A DNA stretch of 28,946 nt from Flavobacteriaceae bacterium UBA6268 (GTDB taxonomy: Bacteria > Bacteroidota > Bacteroidia > Flavobacteriales > Flavobacteriaceae): the NCBI GenBank assembly GCA_002440705.1, contig DJVA01000024.1:1-28946 (forward strand). Direction: 5' to 3'. Each line of letters opens with the position of its first letter. Position 1 is the stretch's first letter. Shown in pieces: positions 1 to 7,983 of this stretch. A program made the translations under genes and the position numbers. Below the pieces are notes generated by a model. It worked only from the letters and a program-made list of their open reading frames with translations. It searched no databases and had not been told where the DNA came from.

Positions 1-1
1 A

Positions 2-17
2 TAATATTGCAATATTA
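2..17. promoter_or_regulatory. Candidate ArsR operator palindrome
   Basis: A perfect 16-bp palindrome, TAATATTGCAATATTA, lies 11 bp before the arsR start, and a third AATATTG half-site follows at 21-27. ArsR repressors bind AT-rich dyads over their own promoters, so an autoregulatory operator is the natural reading. The window edge cuts off the -33 region, so the promoter cannot be judged. Confidence 0.55.
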
Positions 18-28
18 AAAAATATTGA

Positions 29-352
29 ATGGGAGCTTCCAAAACTGAAATACACACCTCGGTCCAGATTGAAATTGCCGAAATCGCCAAAGTCCTGTCG
101 CATCCTGCACGGGTGGCTATTCTGGACTACATCAGCAAACAAGATGCCTGCATTTGTACCGATCTGGTCGATGAAATTGGGCTTTCACAGCCTACCATTT
201 CGCAACATCTTCAGGTAATTCGGAACGCTGGGTTACTTAAGGGTACTTTTGAAGGAAAACGGCTTTGTTACTGCATCGATATGGAACGCTTCCAGGAAAT
301 CCAACAATTACTTAACCAATTCTTCAACCATACGGCCGCTCAGTGCTGTTAA
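29..352 (+). CDS. arsR: ArsR/SmtB-family transcriptional regulator
   Basis: A 107-residue winged-helix repressor of usual ArsR length. The recognition helix region is the GLSQPTISQHLQVIRNAGLL stretch (about residues 50-69). A Cys-x-Cys pair (C41, C43, in ACICTDLV) sits where classical ArsR proteins bind As(III); further cysteines lie at C80 and C82 and at the CC C-terminus. The ATG at 29 directly follows an in-frame TGA (26-28), so no longer start is possible. Known family role: metalloid binding releases the repressor from DNA. It heads an operon of arsenic-type genes and carries a palindrome just upstream, so it probably represses the whole operon in response to arsenite. The inducer itself is inferred from the cysteines and the downstream arsenate reductase. 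Confidence 0.93.
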   Translation: MGASKTEIHTSVQIEIAEIAKVLSHPARVAILDYISKQDACICTDLVDEIGLSQPTISQHLQVIRNAGLLKGTFEGKRLCYCIDMERFQEIQQLLNQFFNHTAAQCC

Positions 353-363
353 AACATTTTATT

Positions 364-852
364 ATGAAAACCCTCGAATTCCTCTCCTTATTGGAACAAC
401 ACAAAGACAAGACCCTCTTATTTGAATACGCACCCCAAAAATGGGTGGGGGCCAATTACCACATTACGGAAGTAAAACACCTTCATGTCGAATCGGTGGA
501 TTGCGGAAGTGGTATGGATGCCTGGAACGAAACCATTGTCCAACTCTGGGAAAGTCCATCAGAAAAAGATAAAACCAAATACATGACTGCATTTAAGGCA
601 TTGTCCATCCTTAAGAAAGTAGGAAAGATGAAGCCTTACGACATGGAAGCCGAAATCAAATTTGAGTACAGCAATCCCAATTTTCACCTTACGCAACTTA
701 GGGCCCATAACTATTGCATAGAGGGGAACGAACTGCAGTTAACGCTTGGGTTGCAAAAAACCGATTGCAAGGCAAAGGAGACCTGTGGCATTCCAGAAAG
801 TAAAAGTGAAACCCAAGCCCCTTGTTGCACCCCCGGGAGTGGTTGTTGCTGA
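364..852 (+). CDS. DUF6428 family protein
   Basis: A 162-residue protein of the DUF6428 type, a family I associate with arsenic operons of Flavobacteria; its biochemical role is unknown to me. The start is placed at ATG 364 (MKTLEFLSLL), because the longer frame from 343 would run into the end of arsR. There is no signal peptide or membrane helix. The C-terminal tail is Cys-rich (CC, then GSGCC at the very end), suggesting thiol-based metalloid binding, which is inference. It begins 11 bp after arsR and ends 3 bp before the GNAT-ArsC gene, so it is clearly co-transcribed. Confidence 0.8.
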   Translation: MKTLEFLSLLEQHKDKTLLFEYAPQKWVGANYHITEVKHLHVESVDCGSGMDAWNETIVQLWESPSEKDKTKYMTAFKALSILKKVGKMKPYDMEAEIKFEYSNPNFHLTQLRAHNYCIEGNELQLTLGLQKTDCKAKETCGIPESKSETQAPCCTPGSGCC

Positions 853-855
853 AAA

Positions 856-1758
856 ATGAAAATCCTTCCGCTCGAAGAGAAACATTTTCCTGAGGTAGCC
901 ACCATCTACAAAGAGGGCATGGATACCGGTAAAGCTACTTTTGAAACCCAAGTGCCTAGTTGGGAAATGTTCGACAGGAAATTCCTCCCAGAAGCCCGTT
1001 TTGTAGCAATTGTTGAAAATAGCGTTGTGGGTTGGTGCACCTTAGCGGCCGTTTCGTCCCGCAAAGTATATGAAGGCGTTACGGAAAATACCATCTATAT
1101 TTCGTCCTTGCATCAAGGAAAAGGCCTAGGAAAAAAACTGCTTGAACATCAAATAGCCAAGAGCGAAGCACTGGGTATCTGGATGATCCAAACACGTATT
1201 TTTCCCCATAATAAAGCCAGTCTTCATTTACATTTATCCTGCGGATTCCGAATAGTGGGCACTCGGGAAAAAATTGGGCAACGCGAAGGCACTTGGCACG
1301 ATAATATCGAATTGGAACGCAGAAGCAAAAAAATCAAGTATATGAAAAACCTATTGATACTCTGTACCGGAAACAGCTGCCGAAGCCAAATGGCCCATGG
1401 CTATTTGAAAGAATTTGGGCAAGGAAAGCTGCAAGTGTTTAGTGCGGGCATAGAAACCCACGGGCTAAATCCCGGGGCCGTTTCGATCATGAAAGAGGAT
1501 GGGATCGATCTATCAAATCATACTTCAAATCATGTAGATGAATACCAAGGAATCGCTTGGGACTATATCATCACTGTTTGCGACCATGCCTACGAAAATT
1601 GCCCCTTTATCCCCGCCCCCAATGCCAAAAGGTTCCATCACAACTTTTTTGACCCTTCAAAAGTACAGGGAACTGAAAAAGAAAAACATGCCGCTTTTGA
1701 AAAGGCCCGAAACGAAATCAAGGAATATTGTCGTAATTTTATAAAAACCAATTTGTAG
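856..1758 (+). CDS. GNAT acetyltransferase fused to thioredoxin-type arsenate reductase
   Basis: A 300-residue two-domain protein. Residues 1-162 resemble the phosphinothricin/arsinothricin N-acetyltransferases (ArsN1-like GNAT), with the acetyl-CoA loop HQGKGLGKKLLEH near residue 93 and a typical WHDNIELERR end. Residues 163-300 are a low-molecular-weight-phosphatase-type arsenate reductase. Its P-loop is C170-TGNSC-R176 (CX5R), the relay cysteines are C242 and C249 in VCDHAYENCP, and the general acid lies in DPSK (D266). These are the residues of thioredoxin-coupled ArsC enzymes that reduce arsenate to arsenite. The second domain starts at an in-frame Met (ATG at 1342). An A7 run at 1327-1333 lies between the domains; see the finding on whether the fusion is real. 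Known roles: detoxification of arsenate and of an amino-acid-like organoarsenical; the exact acetyl acceptor is inferred. Confidence 0.87.
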   Translation: MKILPLEEKHFPEVATIYKEGMDTGKATFETQVPSWEMFDRKFLPEARFVAIVENSVVGWCTLAAVSSRKVYEGVTENTIYISSLHQGKGLGKKLLEHQIAKSEALGIWMIQTRIFPHNKASLHLHLSCGFRIVGTREKIGQREGTWHDNIELERRSKKIKYMKNLLILCTGNSCRSQMAHGYLKEFGQGKLQVFSAGIETHGLNPGAVSIMKEDGIDLSNHTSNHVDEYQGIAWDYIITVCDHAYENCPFIPAPNAKRFHHNFFDPSKVQGTEKEKHAAFEKARNEIKEYCRNFIKTNL

Positions 1759-1762
1759 GATT

Positions 1763-2458
1763 ATGCCATTATACCTTGAAATTTTAATAGGTTTTGTTGC
1801 TTTTTTGCACTTGTACTTCTTTTACTTCGAAACGTTTGCCTGGACCACTAGAGGCCCTAAAATTTTTCGAGGTTTCCCAAAGGATTTGTTTGAAAAAACC
1901 AAAGCCATGATGGCCAATCAAGGCCTCTACAACGGTTTTTTGGCTGCAGGACTTATCTGGACATTTTTTATCGAGAACCCCATTTGGAAGACCAATGTCT
2001 CCTTTTTCTTTCTGGGATGCGTTGTAGTTGCAGGGATCGTAGGGGCATGGACCGTATCCAAGCGCATCTTTTTCGTACAGGCAGTCCCTGCAATCATTAC
2101 CATTGTCATGGTCTTTTTAAACAGTTATTTATCGGAAAATCCAAAAACGACCTCGCTCCCCGACCCACTTGAGGCAGGCTGGAAAGGCCATGCGGTTTGC
2201 GAGGTACTACAGGAAGATCGCACCATTCGGGTGTTGAAGTGTACCTTCCCGCCCGGAGTGGGCCATGAAAAGCATGAACACGCTCCCCATTTTGGGTTTA
2301 CGCTAAAAGGGAGTACCTTTAGGATTACGGACGAAAAAGGCCCCCGCGAGGTCAATGTCCCAGCGGGTTACGATTTTTATAAAAGTGAACCCTCTGTTCA
2401 TGAAGTGCTAAATATTGGCGACAGTACCGCCGTGTTTTTAATCATAGAACCCAAATAA
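1763..2458 (+). CDS. DUF1304 membrane domain fused to a cupin domain
   Basis: A 231-residue protein. Residues 1 to about 120 match DUF1304, a four-helix inner-membrane domain: hydrophobic segments at roughly 4-22, 52-70, 79-97 and 105-123, with the motif FLHLYFFYFETFAW near the N-terminus. Residues about 135-231 form a cupin barrel; GHEKHEHAPH supplies three candidate metal-ligand histidines and VHEVLNIG the fourth position. The cupin would face one side of the membrane from a short linker. The function of neither part is known here. The gene starts 4 bp after arsC and its stop overlaps the next start by one base (TAATG). I do not recall this fusion as common, so a frameshift join is possible, but no homopolymer longer than five bases lies at the junction. 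Confidence 0.78.
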   Translation: MPLYLEILIGFVAFLHLYFFYFETFAWTTRGPKIFRGFPKDLFEKTKAMMANQGLYNGFLAAGLIWTFFIENPIWKTNVSFFFLGCVVVAGIVGAWTVSKRIFFVQAVPAIITIVMVFLNSYLSENPKTTSLPDPLEAGWKGHAVCEVLQEDRTIRVLKCTFPPGVGHEKHEHAPHFGFTLKGSTFRITDEKGPREVNVPAGYDFYKSEPSVHEVLNIGDSTAVFLIIEPK

Positions 2459-2994
2459 TGGACTACCAACTTGACCAAGCCCTTGAAATTTTAGCGCGAA
2501 CGCCAAATGTGATGAAATCACTTTTGTCGGGAATTTCAGAGGAGTGGGTCCATAGCACTGAAGGCCCAGGCACTTGGAGCCCCTACGATGTGGTCGGCCA
2601 TTTGGTACACGGTGAAAAAACCGACTGGATGCCTCGTTTGGAAATTGTTTTAAGCACTGTTGGAAATAAAACATTTACCCCATACGACCGCTTTGCCCAA
2701 TTTGAAATGAGCCAAGGAAAAACCCTCGAAATCCTGCTTCAGGAGTTTGAGCATTTAAGGACCAAAAACCTTGAAACACTTCGTTCCAAAAATCTTTCTG
2801 AAGCCGATTTACAGCGAACAGCCATTCACCCCTCCTTAGGCACCATTACCCTTAAAAACATGCTGGCTTCTTGGGTGGTTCACGATTTAGGACACCTTGC
2901 GCAAGTAAGCCGGGTGATGGCCAAACAATACCAAGTGGAAATTGGCCCTTGGACCAAGTATTTAACCATTGTGAACCATACCCCAAAAGAATGA
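2458..2994 (+). CDS. DinB/YfiT-like four-helix metalloprotein
   Basis: A 178-residue DinB-superfamily protein. The three metal-ligand histidines expected for the family are visible: H48 in VVGHLVHGE, and H142 and H146 in WVVHDLGHLAQ. Family members include thiol-dependent transferases (bacillithiol or mycothiol S-transferases, maleylpyruvate isomerase) and many proteins without known function. In an arsenic operon a thiol-transfer role is attractive but unproven. The ATG shares a base with the upstream stop, and its own TGA overlaps the ATG of the DUF2892 gene (ATGA), so translation is probably coupled on both sides. Confidence 0.85.
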   Translation: MDYQLDQALEILARTPNVMKSLLSGISEEWVHSTEGPGTWSPYDVVGHLVHGEKTDWMPRLEIVLSTVGNKTFTPYDRFAQFEMSQGKTLEILLQEFEHLRTKNLETLRSKNLSEADLQRTAIHPSLGTITLKNMLASWVVHDLGHLAQVSRVMAKQYQVEIGPWTKYLTIVNHTPKE

Positions 2995-3209
2995 GGTTTA
3001 CCAAAAACATGGGGAAATTGGACCGCGTGTTGCGCTTCGTGCTAGCTGCCGTAATTATTGGTTTGTATTTCTTTGGTATTTTGAATGGTTTAACCGCCAT
3101 CATCCTTTTGACTTTTGCATTGGCCACAACCCTAACAGGGATTACTGGCTATTGTCCGCTGTATCCTTTATTTGGATGGAATACCTGTAAAAGGAGCCCT
3201 CAAGATTAG
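2991..3209 (+). CDS. DUF2892 (YgaP-like) small membrane protein
   Basis: A 72-residue protein with two hydrophobic segments (about residues 15-32 and 35-53) and the family ending TGYCPLYPLFGWNTCK. DUF2892 is the membrane domain found alone or fused to rhodanese in YgaP and often lies beside ArsR-type regulators; it has been linked to sulfur or thiol handling. The start at 2991 overlaps the DinB stop by four bases (ATGA); a second Met at 3009 is an alternative. It closes the ars-type operon, and its stop overlaps the stop of the convergent gene on the other strand. Confidence 0.85.
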   Translation: MRFTKNMGKLDRVLRFVLAAVIIGLYFFGILNGLTAIILLTFALATTLTGITGYCPLYPLFGWNTCKRSPQD

Positions 3210-3844
3210 TGCCTTCTTTCCGTTTCCAATACGGAAATTTCCAACCTTTTTTTTGATTTTCTAAGGTTGATCCAATACACGCTTACCACTAGGAGGAAAA
3301 GAATAACTCCGTATGAAGCCAAATGCTGAAAAGGAACTGTCTGAAAAGTAGCGGCATCCTCCATTTCGAAATCTACTTGGGGATTCTCGGCATTCAAAAT
3401 ATAACTTTTACGGGACGCTCCATTCTGAACGGTAATCACATGTGTAGGGTTTTGATAGATTTCGTTGAAACTTGTTGCCGTGACGGAAATGGCCTTCCAA
3501 TTGGTTGTTACCTTTTGAATGGCGAATACCAAGACCGCATCATGAGAACCGAATTGCTTTTCCTTGAGTGAAAAAAAAGCCTTTTCATTTCCAACGGAAA
3601 AAAACAAGGTCTTGTTGAAGTAGTCCATAAGAAATTCAGCATAGTGATTGAAATCGATGGCCGTGTTTTTTAATTCAGGTCGTACTTCAACAAGTAACTC
3701 AGCTAGGGATTGGGACGTCAAGCGAATGGTTAATGTCTTTGAGGGTTCGTCGAACGCATAAGCAATATGGCCTGGATTGTGGGCCTGTAGGGTCGCCCCG
3801 AGACCCCAAACAAAAAATCCAAATACCATTAAAATCCCTTTCAT
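3206..3844 (-). CDS. Exported, membrane-anchored protein of unknown function
   Basis: A 212-residue protein that I do not assign to a named family. An N-terminal signal peptide (residues 1-21, ending near LQAHNPG) is followed by a beta-rich extracytoplasmic domain, then one transmembrane helix (about 177-194, GVILFLLVVSVYWI) and a short basic cytoplasmic tail. This layout suggests a periplasmic domain held in the inner membrane. Its ATG overlaps the stop of the YHYH lipoprotein gene (ATGA), so the two are translated together and likely act together. Convergent with the ars-type operon, sharing the stop region. Confidence 0.7.
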   Translation of the reverse strand: MKGILMVFGFFVWGLGATLQAHNPGHIAYAFDEPSKTLTIRLTSQSLAELLVEVRPELKNTAIDFNHYAEFLMDYFNKTLFFSVGNEKAFFSLKEKQFGSHDAVLVFAIQKVTTNWKAISVTATSFNEIYQNPTHVITVQNGASRKSYILNAENPQVDFEMEDAATFQTVPFQHLASYGVILFLLVVSVYWINLRKSKKRLEISVLETERRH

Positions 3845-4776
3845 CAGAATCGAAAATCATTGCTAGGAGTTCCCGAAAAACACAAAGGTGAGGATGGGAA
3901 GTTATCGGTAATTACGTAATAATATTCGTTGTTGCTTTCGGGTGTTTTTCCGAAGCGTCCATTACAGGCATCCAATAAGGAAAGGCCGTCGACGTATTCA
4001 TAATCCTGAAAATACGTACCATCGTAACACCCATCCGGTGCTGAAATTCCATCCCCTGGACGGGATCCGTCAATCAAACGGTAGCCACTGGTCAATTCAA
4101 TGATGGAGCTTCCTGATGCATCGTAACCGTACTTATAATAGATCGGAAATCCATCGGCGGCATAGCCCACTTTTACCATTTCGGTGCCATCGATACCCAA
4201 ATCCGAAACATACGCAGATGGAGTACCGTGGTAATGGTATTTGCCTGTGGGTTGTACATGGGCATTGTTGCAATCCAGTCCCAGGTTTACAGTACTTGTA
4301 AGGGTCGTAATGTTCCAATTCATGTTGATGCCTCCCGATCCCATAAAAAATTCGGCCGTAAAGGGATCGACCACTACCCCACTAAAAAGCACCCCAAATT
4401 CGTAGCCTTGGGCACTCACCATCTGATTGCTAATCTGAGGGGTAAGATCCACAACATAGGTATCTCCTTGTTCTGATATGGTGTTGGGGTTTCCATTATT
4501 GGGAAAGGTCCCCACCAAATGCCCCGGAATTCCGTTAAAGGTCATGGTTCGCGTATCGGCATTGGCATCGACTGTTTCATTGTAGATACTTGCCATGGGC
4601 AAATCGACTGTACAACCTGTGGTGGTTAAATTGATTTTGAAAGTGCTAGCGACCAAATCGCAATTGGTCGAGTTAGTCTCGTCATCGGTAGTCGTGTTGC
4701 CATTGGGGTCTTGAGAACAGGATCCCAGTGCCAAAAAGGCCAATAACACAAATTGAAAGAAGGGATGGAAAGTCAT
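3844..4776 (-). CDS. YHYH domain lipoprotein
   Basis: A 310-residue protein. The ATG at 4776 gives a clean lipoprotein signal (MTFHPFFQFVLLAFLALGSC, lipobox LGSC), so lipidation on the Cys is expected; the frame can be read 12 codons further upstream only from a TTG. The diagnostic GKYHYHGTPSAY motif of YHYH proteins is present in the middle, followed by GYAADGFPIYYKYGY and GSRPGDGISAPDGCYDGTYFQDYEYVDG, which are also typical. Family proteins are secreted or outer-membrane bound and of unknown activity; a metal or small-ligand role for the His/Tyr motif is only a guess. It overlaps the downstream membrane-anchored gene by one base pair at the stop (TGATG). Confidence 0.85.
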   Translation of the reverse strand: MTFHPFFQFVLLAFLALGSCSQDPNGNTTTDDETNSTNCDLVASTFKINLTTTGCTVDLPMASIYNETVDANADTRTMTFNGIPGHLVGTFPNNGNPNTISEQGDTYVVDLTPQISNQMVSAQGYEFGVLFSGVVVDPFTAEFFMGSGGINMNWNITTLTSTVNLGLDCNNAHVQPTGKYHYHGTPSAYVSDLGIDGTEMVKVGYAADGFPIYYKYGYDASGSSIIELTSGYRLIDGSRPGDGISAPDGCYDGTYFQDYEYVDGLSLLDACNGRFGKTPESNNEYYYVITDNFPSSPLCFSGTPSNDFRF

Positions 4777-4839
4777 AGTGTGGTTTTTGGTTCTTATTGC
4801 TATGACTTTCAAAAAGCAAGGAAGTTTAATGGGGCGTTA

Positions 4840-6651
4840 TTATTCTTCCTCGTTTTGGCTTAAATAGCGCTTTTCCAACTCGGCTTGGAACTCTTCCATC
4901 ACTGGTTTAACGGTACTCTCGGGGAGGTCCGCAATGCGGATGTACATTAAGCCGTCTACCGCATTGTTGAATAAGGGGTCTACATTAAAGGCCACAACCT
5001 TGGCATTTTGCTTGATGTATTTTTTGATCAATACCGGAAGGCGCAAACTCCCGGGTTCAACCTCATCGATGAGTTTGTCGAATTTATTCAAATCGGCTTC
5101 CGTTTCATCAAAAATGAAATCCTTATCGGCATCCTTAAGCTTCACCTTGTATTCTTTTTTGGGATTGATGTACTGTGCCACGTAAGGATCGTAATAGTTA
5201 GACTTCATGAATTCGATCATCAAACTTTTACTGAATTCAGAAAATTTGTTGCTGATGCTTACACCGCCAATCAAAAATTTGTGCTCAGGATAGCGCAAGG
5301 TTGTGTGGACAATTCCTTTCCACAGCAAAAACAGCGGCATTGGTCGCTGTTGGTATTCCTTGATGATAAAGGCCCGTCCCATTTCGATGGATTTTCCCAT
5401 CATATCGTACAATTCGGGTTCGAAACGGAACAAGTCCTGCAGGTAAAATCCATCGATCCCATATTGCGGAAAAATTTTGGCCCCAAGTCCCATTCGGTAG
5501 GCACCTGCAATAAGTTGGGTTTCATTGTCCCATAGGAACATATGATGGTAATAGGAATCAAACTTATCCAAATCCGTGGCGTTGTTGGTTCCTTCTCCTA
5601 CTTCCCTGAAAGTAATTTCACGAAGGCGGCCTATTTCCTGAAGGATGTTTGGAATATATTGGGCTTGTGCCAAAAATACTTCGTAGTTTTTGCTTACCAA
5701 CAAGCGCCTATCGCCTTTGCGAAGGGCCTCTACCTCGGCAGCCATTGCGCTGGGGGGGATAGGGCCTGCAATCTTTTTTGGAGGTTTGGGTATTTTAAGT
5801 GTTTTAGGAATGTTCTCAAGCAGTTTTTTCCGTTCAAAGGGATTGGCCAGCACGTAGGTTTTTCTTCGAAGAAAGTCGGTAAATTCCTCTAAACCTTCAT
5901 GTTCTTTCTGATCGGAGACAGGGATGGGATTGCCAATTCGCACTTTGATGATGCGCTCTTTTTGGGTTAACAATTCCGACGGTAATTTGGCCGTTCGAAG
6001 GGTATCGCTCAATTGAGCCAATCGGTAAAACAATTTACTGTTTTTGGCGTGAAAGTAGATAGGCACCACAGGCACTTCGGCCTTTTTGATCAATTTCATT
6101 GCGGCGACTTCCCAAGGTTTGTCTACTAACAATTTTTCATCGCGGTAGGTCGATACTTCCCCAGCTGGGAAAATACCCAAGGCATATCCCTCCTGCAAAT
6201 GGTGCAATGCTGCCTTAAAACCTCCGATACTGCTTTTGGCATCCTTGTGGGACTCAAAAGGGTTAACTGGCATTACATAGGGTTTCAAGGGCTCAATACG
6301 GTGCAATAAAAAATTTGCAATGATTTTGAAATGCGGACGGTGTTCCAACAGCAGTTTCAACAGAAGAATGCCATCGATCCCACCCAAGGGATGGTTGGAA
6401 ATGGTAATGAAGGCCCCGGTTTTTGGGATACGTTTCAGGTCTTCTTCCGGGATTTCAAAATTGATTTCAAACTCATCGAGCAAGGCGTTGATGAATTCGA
6501 GGTTTTCTAGGTGTTTATTACGATCGTAAATTTTATTGAGGGTGGAAATCTTCAGTACTTTCATCAAAATCCAACCCATCGAAGTCCCAATAAAACCGAG
6601 GTTGTCTACATTAATGGCTTTGGCAACTTCCTTTGCACTTACGAGTCCCAT
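4840..6651 (-). CDS. Bifunctional acyltransferase (PlsC-like plus GNAT/OlsB-like), aminolipid synthesis
   Basis: A 603-residue two-domain enzyme. The N-terminal half is a 1-acylglycerol-phosphate-type O-acyltransferase with the NHPLGGIDG block (H87, D93) and FPAGEVS (161-167). The C-terminal half, from about residue 330, matches the hemolysin/OlsB-like N-acyltransferase fold (REITFREVGEGTNN, LGAKIFPQYGIDGFYLQDLF). Known relatives are OlsF-type enzymes, which both N-acylate an amino acid and O-acylate the product to make ornithine lipids; related Bacteroidota enzymes make glycine lipids. The amino acid used cannot be told from sequence. It lies downstream of lysC and also has its own TATATTTG box. 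It probably acts at the inner face of the cytoplasmic membrane. Confidence 0.85.
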   Translation of the reverse strand: MGLVSAKEVAKAINVDNLGFIGTSMGWILMKVLKISTLNKIYDRNKHLENLEFINALLDEFEINFEIPEEDLKRIPKTGAFITISNHPLGGIDGILLLKLLLEHRPHFKIIANFLLHRIEPLKPYVMPVNPFESHKDAKSSIGGFKAALHHLQEGYALGIFPAGEVSTYRDEKLLVDKPWEVAAMKLIKKAEVPVVPIYFHAKNSKLFYRLAQLSDTLRTAKLPSELLTQKERIIKVRIGNPIPVSDQKEHEGLEEFTDFLRRKTYVLANPFERKKLLENIPKTLKIPKPPKKIAGPIPPSAMAAEVEALRKGDRRLLVSKNYEVFLAQAQYIPNILQEIGRLREITFREVGEGTNNATDLDKFDSYYHHMFLWDNETQLIAGAYRMGLGAKIFPQYGIDGFYLQDLFRFEPELYDMMGKSIEMGRAFIIKEYQQRPMPLFLLWKGIVHTTLRYPEHKFLIGGVSISNKFSEFSKSLMIEFMKSNYYDPYVAQYINPKKEYKVKLKDADKDFIFDETEADLNKFDKLIDEVEPGSLRLPVLIKKYIKQNAKVVAFNVDPLFNNAVDGLMYIRIADLPESTVKPVMEEFQAELEKRYLSQNEEE

Positions 6652-6695
6652 GCGTGATTAATTGTTGTTGAAAGCTTCCCTGAAAAAGCGAATAA

Positions 6696-6703
6696 CAAAT
6701 ATA
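6696..6703 (-). promoter_or_regulatory. Bacteroidota -7 box upstream of the acyltransferase gene
   Basis: On the minus strand the sequence reads TATATTTG, a full match to TAnnTTTG, 44 bases before the acyltransferase ATG. I see no clear -33 TTTG at the usual distance, so this is a likely but unproven separate promoter within the intergenic gap after lysC. Confidence 0.5.
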
Positions 6704-6726
6704 GCGAAACCTTTCAAACTTCTTGC

Positions 6727-7983
6727 TTATTCATTTACAACTAGTTGCACGGTTTCACTGCTTTCCTGCTTCAGCAATACTTCCTTGTCTTGGGTGAGCG
6801 ATTGGATTTCAACGGGTTTACTATGGCGGATGGTATAGAGGGTTACCCCGTAATAACAGACCACCTTAAAGCGTTCGCGAAGCTTGGTAAGCAAGGGTTC
6901 CAAGTGGTTGTATTTATTGTCCACACAGACTGAAAAGCTGATGGCTGAATTTTGAATCAATTCCACTTTCATTTTGTAACGGTGTAGCAAATTGAACACT
7001 TCGCTGATGTTATCTTCCATCATAAAGCTGAAATCCAAGGAAGAAAGCGAAATCAATACTTGATTCTTTTTGAGGATAAAACAGGATGTCATGGGGTCGA
7101 GCAAAACCCCTTTTCCTACACAAGTACCGGGTGCTGCCGGGTCCACAAACGATTTTACAAAAAGTGGAATCTCTTTTCGCTGCAAAGGCTGCAGGGTTTT
7201 TGGGTGAATGACCGAGGCCCCATAAAAGGCCAGCTCAATGGCTTCCCGGTAAGAAATATGGTGCAACAATTGGGTATTCGTAAAAAATCTGGGGTCGGCA
7301 TTCAAAACTCCCGGAACGTCTTTCCAAATGGTAACACTCTGTGCATTGAGGCAATAGGCAAAAATCGCTGCCGTATAATCGCTTCCTTCGCGCCCCAAGG
7401 TAGTAGTAAAATTGTTGGCGCCCTCGGCACCGAGAAATCCTTGGGTAATGGTAACCCCTTTTGGGGAAATGGCCTCTAGGATTTGTTGTTGTGTCTCCTC
7501 CCATTGAACTCGGGCATCGCGATAATAATCATCGGTTCTAATGCATTGGCGCACGTCCAACCAAGTGTTTTTTAGGCCTTCTTCATTCAAAAATTCCGAC
7601 ACGATGGTGGTAGAAATCAGTTCTCCAAAACTTACAATTTGGTCGTACACAAAGGCATGATTCTTGGATTTGTTGGCATCCAGAAATCCTTTCATTTCCT
7701 GAAACCATTTTGAGACTTTCCCATGAATAGTGTGTGACGGATTTGGAAAAAGCCCATGTATTATTTCCTGATGGTAATGATAAACCTCATGGATGCTGGC
7801 CTCCAATTCGGAGGGGTTTTGAATGTAATTATTGACGACCACTTCCAAGGCATTGGTTGTTTTGCCCATAGCGGAAATGACTACTACTAGGTCTTTTTCC
7901 TTGGAAAAATCAAGAACCTTTTTTACGTTTTTAACGCCTTCGGCATCCTTCACCGAAGCCCCTCCAAATTTAAATACCTTCAT
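6727..7983 (-). CDS. lysC: Aspartate kinase, monofunctional
   Basis: A 418-residue cytoplasmic kinase making 4-phospho-L-aspartate, the first step towards lysine/diaminopimelate, threonine and methionine. The N-terminal KFGGASVKDAEG nucleotide-binding motif, the central TLGREGSDYTAAIFAY motif and GVLNADPRF are diagnostic. Residues about 300-400 form the ACT-type regulatory region. No homoserine dehydrogenase domain follows, so it is monofunctional. Its ATG overlaps the stop of the upstream GNAT gene by four bases (ATGA), so expression is coupled. Feedback inhibition by an end-product amino acid is expected for the family, but which one is not shown. Confidence 0.95.
   Translation of the reverse strand: MKVFKFGGASVKDAEGVKNVKKVLDFSKEKDLVVVISAMGKTTNALEVVVNNYIQNPSELEASIHEVYHYHQEIIHGLFPNPSHTIHGKVSKWFQEMKGFLDANKSKNHAFVYDQIVSFGELISTTIVSEFLNEEGLKNTWLDVRQCIRTDDYYRDARVQWEETQQQILEAISPKGVTITQGFLGAEGANNFTTTLGREGSDYTAAIFAYCLNAQSVTIWKDVPGVLNADPRFFTNTQLLHHISYREAIELAFYGASVIHPKTLQPLQRKEIPLFVKSFVDPAAPGTCVGKGVLLDPMTSCFILKKNQVLISLSSLDFSFMMEDNISEVFNLLHRYKMKVELIQNSAISFSVCVDNKYNHLEPLLTKLRERFKVVCYYGVTLYTIRHSKPVEIQSLTQDKEVLLKQESSETVQLVVNE

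Noticed and set aside
343..363. DUF6428 start overlapping arsR
   Set aside because: The seven extra codons lie in the end of arsR; ATG 364 gives a normal operon spacing.
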